A stretch of DNA of 64,000 nt from NCBI RefSeq assembly GCF_013031405.1, contig NZ_WPZY01000007.1, positions 186,001 through 250,000 on the forward strand, written 5' to 3'. The notes beneath the pieces were generated by a model that was not told the DNA's origin, did not search any database, and was given only the letters and a program-made list of their open reading frames with translations. Positions 17,922 through 26,545 of this stretch are shown here, piece after piece. This DNA is from Ruegeria sp. HKCCD8929 (GTDB lineage Bacteria > Pseudomonadota > Alphaproteobacteria > Rhodobacterales > Rhodobacteraceae). The position numbers and the translations under genes are program-made. How positions within the stretch are numbered: position 1 is the first letter of the stretch; every line of letters begins with the position of its first letter.

Positions 17922-18845
17922 ATGACACTGACTCGCCGCACCTTCCTGCAGCAGACCGGTGCCGGGCTGGCCCTGGCCGGAACCGCCGCCGCCCGCGCCT
18001 GGTCCGCCACCGAAACCATGCTCGGCTCCGCCCGGATCACCAGCCTGTCCGATGGACACCTGACCCTGCCGCCCGAGTTCATCTTCGGCCCGATGCCGCA
18101 GGCCGAGCTGGCCCCTGTCCTCGACGCCCACCAGATCGGCGAAGGCCCACTCACACCCGACTGCAACGTCACGCTGTTGCAGGATGGCGAACGGGTGGTG
18201 CTGTTCGACACCGGCTCGGGCCCCGGCTTTCAGGACACGGCAGGCAAACTGACCGAAGCCCTGGACCAGATCGGCGTCGCACCCGAGGACATCACCCATG
18301 TGGTCTTCACCCACGGTCACCCCGATCACCTCTGGGGCGTGCTGGATGATTTCGAGGACCCGCTGTTTCCCGCCGCCGAGCACATGATGGGCCGCATCGA
18401 ATGGGATTACTGGCTGAACCCGGCCACAGTGGACGATATCGGCGACGCCCGAGCCACCATGGCGGTCGGTGCCAAACGGCGGCTTGAGGCGCTGGAGAAC
18501 GCCATCACCCTTTTCGACGACGGACAGGAGATCCTCCCCGGCATCGCCGCCCACGCCACCCATGGCCACACGCGCGGGCACATGTCCTTTGAAATCCGCT
18601 CCGGCACCCGCTCGCTGATGGTGGTCGGAGACGCCATCGGCAATCACCACGTGGCCTTCGCCCGCCCCGACTGGCCCTCCGGCTCGGATCAAGACCAACC
18701 CACCGCCGCCGCAACCCGCACCCGGCTGCTGGATCAACTGGCCGCCGATCGGATGCACCTCATCGGATATCACCTGCCGCAAGGCGGGTTGGGGCATGTG
18801 GAACGCGACGGGCAAGGCTACCGGTTTTTACCGCTGGGCAGCTAG
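17922..18845 (+). CDS. Tat-exported MBL-fold metallo-hydrolase
   Basis: A 307-residue protein starting at the ATG at 17922 after GAGGAGGAG. The N-terminus TRRTFLQQTGAGLALAG is a twin-arginine signal. The zinc-site motif THGHPDHLWG is near residue 131, with further ligands in HATHGHTRGHMS and GDAI. It resembles the periplasmic MBL hydrolases related to methyl-parathion hydrolase. The natural substrate is unknown; lactones or esters are possible. It is divergent from hemP across a 289-base gap and is followed by a perfect hairpin. Confidence 0.87.
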   Translation: MTLTRRTFLQQTGAGLALAGTAAARAWSATETMLGSARITSLSDGHLTLPPEFIFGPMPQAELAPVLDAHQIGEGPLTPDCNVTLLQDGERVVLFDTGSGPGFQDTAGKLTEALDQIGVAPEDITHVVFTHGHPDHLWGVLDDFEDPLFPAAEHMMGRIEWDYWLNPATVDDIGDARATMAVGAKRRLEALENAITLFDDGQEILPGIAAHATHGHTRGHMSFEIRSGTRSLMVVGDAIGNHHVAFARPDWPSGSDQDQPTAAATRTRLLDQLAADRMHLIGYHLPQGGLGHVERDGQGYRFLPLGS

Positions 18846-18855
18846 GCACCCAAGA

Positions 18856-18875
18856 AAGCCCGGCACGCCGGGCTT
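18856..18875 (+). terminator. Perfect 9-bp hairpin after the metallo-hydrolase gene
   Basis: AAGCCCGGC-AC-GCCGGGCTT forms a perfect nine-pair stem starting 11 bases after the stop. There is only a short T-content downstream. It is directly followed by a family A repeat. Confidence 0.6.
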
Positions 18876-19057
18876 GCCTCCGGCGGGGATATTTTTGAAC
18901 AGAAGAAGCAAGGGAGATCAGATCCAGCCCCCCACGCTTGGCAGGGGGCCTTCTCCTGTTACGGTCATCGGTGTCCCCACCTGTACCGCAAGAACAGACT
19001 GACGGAAAAAGGTAAACAGATCCCTTCTTCTGTTCAAAAAATATCCCCGCCGGAGGC
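18876..19057. repeat. Dispersed repeat family A, inverted pair with a 115-base spacer
   Basis: The plus copy is 18876-18908 (GCCTCCGGCGGGGATATTTT then TGAACAGAAGAAG). The minus copy is 19024-19057 (CTTCTTCTGTTCAAAAAATA then TCCCCGCCGGAGGC). The arms match over some 33 bases with one or two changes. The spacer contains a GCCCCCC...GGGGGC hairpin and no convincing reading frame. This accounts for most of the 294-base gap before gph. Confidence 0.82.
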
Positions 19058-19139
19058 ATGTGCTGCCGCAGGCAGCGCATTTCGGGTTGCGGCGCGGCGG
19101 CTGGCCTGACAGGGGTCAGGCGAGCAACCGGAGCCATTC

Positions 19140-19799
19140 ATGACCGCATCCATCGTCTTTGACCTCGACGGCACGCTGGTGGACAGCGCCCCCGACATCA
19201 CGGCCGCCGTCAACAGGATGCTGGCGGAGGAAGGGCACGCGGCGCTGGATCAGGCCACCGTGACCTCGTTTGTGGGAAAAGGCCTGCCCAACCTGGTCGC
19301 GCGTGTCATCACCCACTGCGATATGGACATGGGCCACCATAGCCGGCTGGCCCGGGTCACGCTCGACCACTACAACCGCAACTCGTCCACCCTGACGGTC
19401 GTGTATCCCGGCCTTGTCGAGGCTCTGGGCACGCTCAGGACTCGCGGCTGCGCCATGGGGGTCTGCACCAACAAACCCGAAGCGCCCGCGCGGCATGTGC
19501 TGGAGGCGCTGGGTCTTGCGCGATTCTTCGACGTGGTGATCGGCGGCGACAGCCTGGCCACCCGCAAACCCGACCCGGCGATGCTGCACGCGACCTTTGC
19601 CGCGCTGCCGGACCTGCCCCGCCTCTATGTCGGCGACAGCGAGGTGGACGCCGAAACCGCCCGCCGCGCCGACATACCCTTTCTTCTGTTCACCGAGGGC
19701 TACCGCAAGGGCCCGGTCAATTCCCTCCCCCACACCGCCAGCTACAGCGACAGCGCGGCGCTGCCCGAGCTGGTGGATCAGCTGCTGGGCACAAGCTGA
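19140..19799 (+). CDS. gph: Phosphoglycolate phosphatase (HAD superfamily)
   Basis: A 219-residue HAD hydrolase. Motif I is FDLDGTLVDS at residues 7-16, motif II VCTNKP near 115, and motifs III/IV include ATRKPDP near 140 and YVGDSEVDAETARRA near 163. This matches Gph, which hydrolyses 2-phosphoglycolate. Its stop overlaps the end of the converging thioesterase gene by 22 bases. Other small phosphate monoesters remain possible substrates. Confidence 0.85.
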   Translation: MTASIVFDLDGTLVDSAPDITAAVNRMLAEEGHAALDQATVTSFVGKGLPNLVARVITHCDMDMGHHSRLARVTLDHYNRNSSTLTVVYPGLVEALGTLRTRGCAMGVCTNKPEAPARHVLEALGLARFFDVVIGGDSLATRKPDPAMLHATFAALPDLPRLYVGDSEVDAETARRADIPFLLFTEGYRKGPVNSLPHTASYSDSAALPELVDQLLGTS

Positions 19800-20185
19800 G
19801 CCGCAATGCGGACGCGCACCGGATCGGGCCAGGGCTCGGACCGGCCCATGCGCCTGATGTGAACCAGCGTCGCGGAGGCGCGCAGCCGCAATTCCTCGCC
19901 GCAATGAGCCGTCAGCTCATAGTCGAGGCTGGAACGCCCCAGCCGGGTCGGCGTCAGGCAAAAGGTCAGCACATCCCCATGGTGGCTGGGCGCAGTGAAG
20001 GTGGCGTTGATCTGTGCCGTCGGCGCCCCGTTTTCCCGCACCAGCTGGTCAAACGGCAGGTCCAGCTCGCGCGCGAACCAGTCCTCGACCACGTCGTTGA
20101 TCATCTCGAAGTAACGCGGAAAGAACACGATACCCGCCGGGTCGCAGTGACGAAAACGAACGGGAAACTGAGTGGTAAAGGGCAC
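19778..20185 (-). CDS. Acyl-CoA thioesterase, 4-hydroxybenzoyl-CoA thioesterase type (hotdog fold)
   Basis: A hotdog protein with VRFRHCDPAGIVFFPRYFEM, where the Asp of DPAGIV is the catalytic aspartate of the 4HBT class. The GTG at 20185 is preferred: AGGAGG lies seven bases upstream and it gives 135 residues, normal for the family. An ATG at 20224 would add 13 residues but has no ribosome binding site. Its 3' end overlaps gph by 22 bases on the opposite strand. The acyl-CoA substrate is not known. Confidence 0.83.
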   Translation of the reverse strand: MPFTTQFPVRFRHCDPAGIVFFPRYFEMINDVVEDWFARELDLPFDQLVRENGAPTAQINATFTAPSHHGDVLTFCLTPTRLGRSSLDYELTAHCGEELRLRASATLVHIRRMGRSEPWPDPVRVRIAAQLVPSS

Positions 20186-20305
20186 GGGGCCGCCTCCTGT
20201 CTCTGACACCAGCACCTTCGCCATGTATCGCACAAAGCTCAAGCGCTCGGCGCGGCTTTCATACAGGACCCGCGCCCAAACCAATTCCCGAGTGAAAAAC
20301 TAAGA

Positions 20306-20335
20306 TTGACTTATCTGACAGATTAACTCAGTTAA
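20306..20335 (+). promoter_or_regulatory. Candidate iron-responsive promoter before the imelysin gene
   Basis: TTGACT (20306-20311) is followed by two overlapping palindromes: ATCTGACAGAT (20313-20323) and TTAACTCAGTTAA (20323-20335, perfect). The GACTTATCTGA segment resembles the motif upstream of hemP. An Rrf2- or Fur-type regulator binding here would fit the iron-related gene that follows; this is inferred. Confidence 0.5.
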
Positions 20336-20405
20336 TGACGCAATCTCCGCCGACCCAACACGTACAGGCAGGCCGGTCAATGCGAATGAGAAGGACAAGA
20401 GCCCC

Positions 20406-21677
20406 ATGATCCAAAAAATCCTCGCCACCAGCGCACTCGCCCTGGGTCTGGCCACTGGCGCCATGGCCGGTACGGCCCCGGAAAAATCCGCGGTTCTGGA
20501 CACCTATGCCGATATTGCCGAAGCCAAATATGCCGACAGCCTCACCGCCGCGCGCAGCCTGCAGACCGCGGTTGACGCGCTGATTGCCGACCCTTCCGCC
20601 GAAGCGCTGCAAGCCGCCCGCCACGCCTGGCTGGCCGCCCGCGTGCCCTATCAACAAACCGAGGTCTACCGCTTCGGCAACGCCATCGTCGACGACTGGG
20701 AAGGCAAGGTGAATGCCTGGCCGCTGGACGAGGGGCTGATCGACTATGTGGGCGCAGCCTATGGCGGCCCGACCGACGGAAACGAATTCGCGGCCCTGAA
20801 CGTGATCGCCAATGCCAGCTTCAGCCTGTCGGGCGAAACCATCGACGCGGGCAAGATCACGCCCGAGCTGCTGGCCGAAACCCTGCACGAGGCGGACGGG
20901 ATCGAGGCCAATGTGGCCACCGGTTATCACGCCATCGAATTCCTGCTTTGGGGGCAGGACACCAACGGCCACGCGCCCGGCGCGGGCAACCGCCCCTGGA
21001 CCGACTACGCACAGGGCGAGGCTTGCACCGGCGGCAATTGCGACCGCCGTGGCGAATATCTGAAGGCGGCAACCGACCTGCTGGTCAGCGATCTGGAATG
21101 GATGACCGGGCAATGGGCCGAAGGTGGCGCCGCCCGCGCGGCCCTGATGGAGAATGAGGATGCAGGCGTCAGCGCCATCCTGACCGGCATGGGCTCGCTG
21201 TCTTATGGTGAGCAGGCGGGTGAGCGGATGCGTCTGGGCCTGATGCTGAACGACCCTGAGGAAGAGCATGATTGCTTCTCGGACAACACCCATAACAGTC
21301 ACTACTATGACGGGCTGGGCATCCAGAACGTCTATCTTGGCCAGTATGTCCGCATCGACGGCACCCTGGTTTCGGGCGCCTCGCTGGCCGAGCTGGTGGC
21401 GGCGCAAGACCCGGCGCTGGACGCCGAGATGAAGGGCAAGCTGTCCGGCACCATGCTGGCACTGGGCCGGATCAAGACCGCCGCCGAATCCGGGTTTGCC
21501 TATGACCAGATGCTGGAACGCGGCAACGAAGGCGGCGAGGCGCTGATCATGGGTGGCGTCAACGGCCTGATCGACCAGACCAAGAGCATCGAACGGGTGG
21601 TGTCGGCGCTGGGGCTCGATCAGGTCGAATTCGAAGGTTCCGACAGCCTCGACAACCCGAACGCGGTGTTCCAATAA
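20406..21677 (+). CDS. Imelysin-family (peptidase M75-like) periplasmic iron-regulated protein
   Basis: A 423-residue protein with a Sec signal peptide (MIQKILATSALALGLATGAMAG) and an all-helical imelysin domain. The family GxHxxE motif is seen as GYHAIE at residues 173-178, with NRPWTDYAQG and CDRRGEYL downstream. Imelysins are periplasmic or outer-membrane proteins linked to iron uptake; peptidase activity is doubtful. Palindromic operator-like sites lie in its 180-base leader. A hairpin after the stop separates it from the bfd-bfr group, but the shared themes suggest one regulon. Confidence 0.9.
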   Translation: MIQKILATSALALGLATGAMAGTAPEKSAVLDTYADIAEAKYADSLTAARSLQTAVDALIADPSAEALQAARHAWLAARVPYQQTEVYRFGNAIVDDWEGKVNAWPLDEGLIDYVGAAYGGPTDGNEFAALNVIANASFSLSGETIDAGKITPELLAETLHEADGIEANVATGYHAIEFLLWGQDTNGHAPGAGNRPWTDYAQGEACTGGNCDRRGEYLKAATDLLVSDLEWMTGQWAEGGAARAALMENEDAGVSAILTGMGSLSYGEQAGERMRLGLMLNDPEEEHDCFSDNTHNSHYYDGLGIQNVYLGQYVRIDGTLVSGASLAELVAAQDPALDAEMKGKLSGTMLALGRIKTAAESGFAYDQMLERGNEGGEALIMGGVNGLIDQTKSIERVVSALGLDQVEFEGSDSLDNPNAVFQ

Positions 21678-21710
21678 ACCCGCTGCCGGATTGACGGGTG
21701 CAAAACGAGC

Positions 21711-21734
21711 AAGCAGCGCCACCCGGCGTTGCTT
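21711..21734 (+). terminator. 10-bp hairpin after the imelysin gene
   Basis: AAGCAGCGCC-ACCC-GGCGTTGCTT pairs over ten positions (one G-T) around a four-base loop, followed by GTGTTC. It starts 33 bases after the stop and is a likely intrinsic terminator. Confidence 0.65.
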
Positions 21735-21866
21735 GTGTTCTCCAAGGCACATCTTTCACCACCAGAGGGACACGTCCTCCCTCGGGTGGGCGCCCGCAAC
21801 GAATGTGGTCAGCGCTTTATCCCAAAAGCCCCGGACGACAACTGAACGGTGCATGACATCGCCAAG

Positions 21867-21963
21867 GCGCCCTCCGCCACGCCAGAGGCGTGCCAAACAA
21901 AAAGTGGCGCACCTTTGGTGCGACCCGGGAGGGAGGGCGCGGCCCGGCGGCACTGCGTGCCTT
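21867..21963. repeat. Multi-hairpin element in the 423-base gap before bfd
   Basis: GGCGCCCTCC (21867-21876) pairs with GGAGGGCGC (21932-21940). Inside lie CACGCC-AGA-GGCGTG and CGCACC-TTT-GGTGCG; outside is GGCAC-TGC-GTGCC. The sequence resembles other GC-rich elements at 29696 and 56364 only loosely. No reading frame was found in the 423 bases between the imelysin gene and bfd apart from this element, a terminator and an upstream operator motif. Confidence 0.6.
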
Positions 21964-22058
21964 GATTCCGGGCAAGCGGCGCACTCAACCTTTGACGCTC
22001 TCTGAACCATAAAAAATACCCATCCCGCAAATCGCCTCTGGACCTCGCCAGCAATCCC

Positions 22059-22073
22059 GACTAATTAACTAAG
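22059..22073. promoter_or_regulatory. Candidate iron-responsive motif before bfd
   Basis: GACTAATTAACTAAG lies 28 bases before the bfd start. Its complement CTTAGTTAATTAGTC shares the CTTAGT...ATTAGTC ends with the complement of the hemP motif. Joint control of bfd-bfr with hemP by an iron regulator is inferred. Confidence 0.45.
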
Positions 22074-22100
22074 AAAATCACCAGGGCCTCTGAGTCTCCC

Positions 22101-22394
22101 ATGATCGTCTGCCACTGCACGAACATATCAGACCACGAAATCCGCGCTGCCATCGACTGGATGCGCACGGCGGACCCGCAAACCGTCATCACCCCGGGAA
22201 AGATCTATCACGCCCTCGGCAAATCGGCCGATTGCGGCGGATGCATGCCGCTCTTTCTGGACACGATGCGATCAAGCGATAGTCTGGAAGTCCCAATGCA
22301 GCTCCGCGCCTTGCGTGCCGGAACAACACAGGAGAATGCAGATGAAGGGCGATCCCAAGGTTATCGACTATCTCAACAAATCCCTGCGGCATGA
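22101..22394 (+). CDS. bfd: Bacterioferritin-associated ferredoxin-like [2Fe-2S] protein
   Basis: A 97-residue protein with the BFD-type cluster ligands CHC (Cys4, Cys6) and CGGC (Cys45, Cys48). Bfd passes electrons to bacterioferritin to release stored iron. The last 18 or so residues run into the start of bfr, which overlaps by 53 bases, so they are probably not conserved. Adjacent bfr supports the assignment. Confidence 0.88.
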   Translation: MIVCHCTNISDHEIRAAIDWMRTADPQTVITPGKIYHALGKSADCGGCMPLFLDTMRSSDSLEVPMQLRALRAGTTQENADEGRSQGYRLSQQIPAA

Positions 22395-22827
22395 ACTGAC
22401 GGCGGTCAGCCAGTATTGGCTGCATTACCGGCTGCAAGAGGACTGGGGCCTCGGCCACATGGCCAAGAAAAGCCGCGAGGAAAGCATCGAAGAGATGGGC
22501 CACGCGGACAAGCTGATCGAACGAATCATCTTCCTCGAAGGCCACCCCAACCTGCAGAAGCTGGACCCGCTGCGGATCGGCCAGAACCCCAAGGAAACGC
22601 TGGAATGCGACCTTGCGGCCGAGATCGACGCAAGGGCCCTCTACAAGGAAGCGCGCGAATACTGCCGGGAAGCCGGTGACTATGTGTCGATGTCACTGTT
22701 CGAGGAACTGATGGCCGATGAAGAGGGCCATATCGACTTCCTCGAAACGCAGCTCGACCTGTATGAAAGGATCGGCGAAGCCAATTATGCGCAACTCAAC
22801 GCCTCGAAGATGGACGAGGAAGACTAG
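22342..22827 (+). CDS. bfr: Bacterioferritin
   Basis: A 161-residue ferritin-like protein that stores iron in 24-mers. The ATG at 22342, seven bases after AGGAG, is chosen over one at 22336 that is too close. Ferroxidase ligands are visible: Glu18 (RHELTAV), Glu51 and His54 (IEEMGHADK), a Glu in AEIDAR and EEGH near 127-130. Met52 is the haem ligand, so this should be a haem-binding subunit. It overlaps bfd upstream and probably the DUF1111 gene downstream. Confidence 0.95.
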   Translation: MKGDPKVIDYLNKSLRHELTAVSQYWLHYRLQEDWGLGHMAKKSREESIEEMGHADKLIERIIFLEGHPNLQKLDPLRIGQNPKETLECDLAAEIDARALYKEAREYCREAGDYVSMSLFEELMADEEGHIDFLETQLDLYERIGEANYAQLNASKMDEED

Positions 22828-24334
22828 CCTCGCGCCCCTTCCGGTGGTCCTGACCCTGACCACCGGAGCCCTTGCAGCCGACCTGCGGGACGAACATCTC
22901 AACACCATCCCCAGAACCGAAGACGAGCGTGCGCGGATCGCCAACGTGCTGTCCTCACCCGCCGATTTCACAGCACCACAACCATTCGAGGAACTCAGCG
23001 CCGGGGCAACGACGGTGCGCGCGCGCAAGGATGCGGACGCCTTCTCGCAGCCCTCGGACAATCTGAGCTTCGAGCAAGAGCTGGATTTCCGCGTCGGCAA
23101 CGGGCTGTTCCGCAAACTCTGGGTGTCCTCGCCCTCATCCACGCTGGCCTCCGATGGTCTGGGCCCGCTCTACAACGCCCGCTCCTGCCAGCGCTGCCAC
23201 ATCAAGGACGGGCGCGGCCATCCGCCCGAAACCCCAAAGGACAACGCCATCTCGATGTTCCTGCGGGTCTCGATCCCCGGCGCCCCCGAGGATGGGATCG
23301 ACGTGATCGAGGACTATATCGCCACCCGCCCCGAGCCCACCTATGGCAGCCAGCTTCAGGATTTCGCGCTGCCCGGGCACCCGGCGGAATACAGGCTGAG
23401 TGTCAGCTACGACGAGTTCGACGTGACGCTGTCGGATGGCGAAACCGTCTCGCTGCGCCGCCCGACCTACCAGGCCACCAATCTCGGCTACGGCCCCCTG
23501 CACCCGGACGCGATGCTCAGCCCCCGGGTGGCGCCGCAGATGATCGGCCTCGGCCTGCTTGAGGCCATCCCCGCTGCCGACATCCTCGCCAAGGCCGACC
23601 CTAAGGATGCCGATGGCGACGGCATCTCGGGCCGCGCCAATATCGTCTGGTCCACCGAATTCGGCCGCCCGATGCTTGGCCGCTTCGGCCTCAAGGCCGG
23701 CTCCCCCACGGTCCGCGAACAAACGGCGGCGGCCTTTGCCGGCGATATCGGCATCTCCAGCCCGCTCTTCCCCGCCCCGCACGGCGAATGCACGGCGGCG
23801 CAGACCGATTGCGTGAACGCCCCCCATGGCGACGACGACCCGCGTGGGTATGAGATCGACGCCGAAGGGCTGGATCTGGTCACCTTCTACAGCCGCAATC
23901 TGGCCGTCCCCGCCCGCCGCGACGTGGACAACCCGCAGGTGCTGCGTGGCAAAGAGGTGTTCTATACCTCCGGCTGTACCGCCTGCCACCAGCCCGCCTA
24001 TGTCACCCACCGGCTCGAAGACCGCCCCGAACACAGCTTTCAGCTCATCTGGCCCTATTCGGACCTGCTGCTGCATGACATGGGCGAGGGGCTGGCCGAC
24101 AACCGCCCCGTGGCCCGCGCCACCGGCCGCGAATGGCGCACCCCGCCGCTCTGGGGCATCGGCCTGACCGAGCGCGTTTCGGGCCACACCTACTTCCTGC
24201 ACGATGGCCGCGCCCGTTCCCTGCTGGAGGCGATCCTCTGGCACGGTGGCGAGGCGCAGGCGGCACGCGACACCGTGGTGGCGCTGCCCAAGGATGACCG
24301 CGAGGCCCTGATCCGCTTTCTGGAAAGCCTCTGA
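22787..24334 (+). CDS. Di-haem DUF1111 protein (cytochrome c peroxidase-like), exported
   Basis: A 515-residue protein with two c-type haem sites: CQRCH at 134-138 and CTACH near 397. The N-terminus [25 protein letters not shown] is a signal peptide; the only fitting start is the ATG at 22787, inside the last 41 bases of bfr. DUF1111 proteins pair with imelysins in iron-regulated loci and are presumed periplasmic redox proteins, perhaps handling Fe(II)/Fe(III) during uptake. It is followed 3 bases later by another imelysin-like gene. Confidence 0.87.
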   Translation: MRNSTPRRWTRKTSLAPLPVVLTLTTGALAADLRDEHLNTIPRTEDERARIANVLSSPADFTAPQPFEELSAGATTVRARKDADAFSQPSDNLSFEQELDFRVGNGLFRKLWVSSPSSTLASDGLGPLYNARSCQRCHIKDGRGHPPETPKDNAISMFLRVSIPGAPEDGIDVIEDYIATRPEPTYGSQLQDFALPGHPAEYRLSVSYDEFDVTLSDGETVSLRRPTYQATNLGYGPLHPDAMLSPRVAPQMIGLGLLEAIPAADILAKADPKDADGDGISGRANIVWSTEFGRPMLGRFGLKAGSPTVREQTAAAFAGDIGISSPLFPAPHGECTAAQTDCVNAPHGDDDPRGYEIDAEGLDLVTFYSRNLAVPARRDVDNPQVLRGKEVFYTSGCTACHQPAYVTHRLEDRPEHSFQLIWPYSDLLLHDMGEGLADNRPVARATGREWRTPPLWGIGLTERVSGHTYFLHDGRARSLLEAILWHGGEAQAARDTVVALPKDDREALIRFLESL

Positions 24335-24337
24335 CCG

Positions 24338-25351
24338 ATGCGCCTGATTGCCTGTCTCCTGGCCCTGCTGATCCCCGCCACACTGTTCGCACAGGACCGC
24401 GCGGCCACGCTCACCGCAATCACCGACGCGCATATCCTGCCCAGCTTTGCCGAACTCACCGTCCGGACGGAGGCGCTAAAAACCGCCACTCAGAAAGATT
24501 GCATGCCTGCCTCGCCGGACCTGCAAACCGCCTTCCACGCCGCCTTCGATGCCTGGATCGCGGTCAGCCACCTGCGCTTCGGCCCGACCGAAGAACAGGA
24601 CCGCGCCTTTGCGCTGGCCTTCTGGCCCGACACCAAGGGGTTCACGCCCAAGACCCTCTCTGCCCTGATTGCCGCCGAGGACCCGGCGGTGAACGACCCG
24701 GACGCCTTCGCTTCGGTCTCCATCGCCGGGCGCGGGTTCTTCGCGCTTGAGGCCATGCTCTACGACGCCAAATTCGCCGAGCAAGGCAGCGCCCCCTACC
24801 GCTGCGCCCTGATCCGCGCCATCGCCGCCGACATCGACGCCAATGCCGACGCGATCCGGGCCGACTGGCAACAGGATTACACCGCCAAGCTCACCGCGCC
24901 CGGCCCCAATAGCCCCTATCGCAGCGGCGACGAGGCGGTGCAGGAGCTGTTCAAGGCGCTCGCCACCGGCCTGCAATTCACAGCCGACACCCGCCTTGGC
25001 CGCCCGATGGGCACATTCGACCGCCCGCGCCCCAACCGGGCCGAGGCGCGCCGCTCGGGCCGCGCGCTGCGCCACGTGGTGCTGTCGCTCACGGCCCTGC
25101 GTGACCTCGCCGCCCTGCTAGCCGCCGACCACCCGGATGTGGCCGCCGAACTGGACGCGGGTTTTGCCCATGCGCTCGACCGGGCCGAGAAACTGAACGA
25201 CCCGACCTTTGCCGGTGTCGCCGACCCGCAGGGGCGGTTCCGGGTCGAGACCCTGCAACAGGCGATCAACGACATCCGCGACCTCACCGCCACACGGCTT
25301 GGCCCCACCCTCGACGTCGCCGCCGGGTTCAACTCGCTGGACGGAGACTGA
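24338..25351 (+). CDS. Imelysin-like periplasmic protein (second copy)
   Basis: A 337-residue protein with signal peptide MRLIACLLALLIPATLFAQ. It shares the imelysin fold (SFAELTVRTEALKTA, FDAWIAVSHLRFGP), but the GxHxxE site is altered to GRGFFALE near residue 132, so the His is missing. It is sandwiched between the DUF1111 and DUF1513 genes, an arrangement seen for iron-regulated imelysin clusters. Its role is presumed to be iron binding or substrate presentation to the di-haem protein. Confidence 0.85.
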   Translation: MRLIACLLALLIPATLFAQDRAATLTAITDAHILPSFAELTVRTEALKTATQKDCMPASPDLQTAFHAAFDAWIAVSHLRFGPTEEQDRAFALAFWPDTKGFTPKTLSALIAAEDPAVNDPDAFASVSIAGRGFFALEAMLYDAKFAEQGSAPYRCALIRAIAADIDANADAIRADWQQDYTAKLTAPGPNSPYRSGDEAVQELFKALATGLQFTADTRLGRPMGTFDRPRPNRAEARRSGRALRHVVLSLTALRDLAALLAADHPDVAAELDAGFAHALDRAEKLNDPTFAGVADPQGRFRVETLQQAINDIRDLTATRLGPTLDVAAGFNSLDGD

Positions 25352-25352
25352 G

Positions 25353-26438
25353 ATGACCAAGCGCCGCGCCTTTCTCGCCGGTCTCGCCGCCACCGGCCTT
25401 GCCCCGCGCACTAGCTGGGCCGAGCTTGGCGCCCCGGATTTCCTGTCGGCGGCCCTGTTTCCCGACGGCTCCTACCGGCTGGCGGGGCTCAGGGCGGCGG
25501 GAGAAATCCTGTTCTCCCTCCCCCTGCCCGCGCGCGGCCACGCCGCCGCCGCCCATCCCCACCGCGCCGAGGCGGTCGCCTTCGCCCGCCGCCCCGGCAC
25601 CTTTGCACTGGTGATCGACTGCACCACCGGTCAGGAACTGGCCCGCCTCACCGCGCCCGAGGGGCGGCATTTCTACGGCCACGGCACATTCTCCCCAGAT
25701 GGCCGCCTGCTGTTCACCACCGAGAACGATTACGAGGCCGGAATCGGCATCATCGGCCTCTGGGACGCTGCGAACGGCTATGCCCGTCTGGGCGAATTCA
25801 ATTCCGGCGGGGTCGGTCCGCATGACATGGCGCTGATGCCCGATGGCGCAACACTGGTCATCGCCAATGGCGGGATCGAGACCCATCCCGACACCGGGCG
25901 CGCCAAGCTGAACCTGCCGGTGATGCGCCCGAACCTCAGCTATCTCGACCTCACCGGCACGGTGCTGGACCAAATCGAACCGCCGAGTGAGTTGCACAAG
26001 AACTCGATCCGTCACCTGACCGTGCGCGCCGACGGGCTGGTCGGGTTTGCCATGCAGTGGCAGGGCAACACCGCCGAGCACCCACCGCTGCTGGGCCTGC
26101 ACCGGCGCGGCGAACCGCCCCGCCTGCTGACCGCCCCCGAGACAGACCAGCGCCGCCTGAACGGCTATGCGGGCAGCGTCGCCTTCTCGCATAACGGCCG
26201 GACCGCCGCCATCACCTCCCCCCGGGGCGGCGCGCTGCACCTCTTCGACGTGGCCAGCGGCGCTTTCACTGCCGCCCATATGATCGAGGATGTCTGCGGC
26301 CTCGGACCCAGCCCCGACGGCCTGATCTTCACCGCCGGAACCGGCGCCGTCGGGCAGCTCACCGGCACGGGTGCCAGCGTGTCGGCCCAAGCGAAATGCC
26401 AGTGGGACAACCATCTGGTTCCTGTCCCACACACCTGA
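25353..26438 (+). CDS. DUF1513 beta-propeller-like protein with Tat-type signal
   Basis: A 361-residue protein; the ATG at 25353 is one base after the imelysin-like stop. The start MTKRRAFLAGLAATGLAP looks like a twin-arginine signal. The body has WD/YVTN-like repeats (AHPHRAEAVAFARRPGTFAL, HGTFSPDGRLLFTTEND, VGPHDMALMPDGATLVIANGG). DUF1513 proteins close imelysin-DUF1111 operons; the molecular role is unknown. It is the last gene of the iron operon. Confidence 0.87.
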   Translation: MTKRRAFLAGLAATGLAPRTSWAELGAPDFLSAALFPDGSYRLAGLRAAGEILFSLPLPARGHAAAAHPHRAEAVAFARRPGTFALVIDCTTGQELARLTAPEGRHFYGHGTFSPDGRLLFTTENDYEAGIGIIGLWDAANGYARLGEFNSGGVGPHDMALMPDGATLVIANGGIETHPDTGRAKLNLPVMRPNLSYLDLTGTVLDQIEPPSELHKNSIRHLTVRADGLVGFAMQWQGNTAEHPPLLGLHRRGEPPRLLTAPETDQRRLNGYAGSVAFSHNGRTAAITSPRGGALHLFDVASGAFTAAHMIEDVCGLGPSPDGLIFTAGTGAVGQLTGTGASVSAQAKCQWDNHLVPVPHT

Positions 26439-26545
26439 CCGTTTGCACCCCGCGCACCCGCCCCAGATAATGCTTGGAAGAATCAGGCCGCTCGCTTAAA
26501 GGGCGTGCGCACATCGGAACGCTCAAACGCCAAGGACCCACCTGA

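Noticed and set aside
13715..19057. Facing repeat pairs read as ends of an insertion sequence or a CRISPR
   Set aside because: No transposase lies between the arms (spacers are 17 and 115 bases), there are no target duplications that I can see, and there are only two copies per site, with no regular spacer array.
20186..20284. Longer N-terminus for the thioesterase (ATG at 20224 or start at 20284)
   Set aside because: No ribosome binding site precedes these starts; the GTG at 20185 has AGGAGG at ideal distance and gives the usual family length.
24338..25351. The second imelysin-like gene as a broken duplicate of the first
   Set aside because: The frame is intact with a signal peptide and tight operon spacing; the altered GxHxxE site fits a distinct imelysin-like subfamily, not decay.
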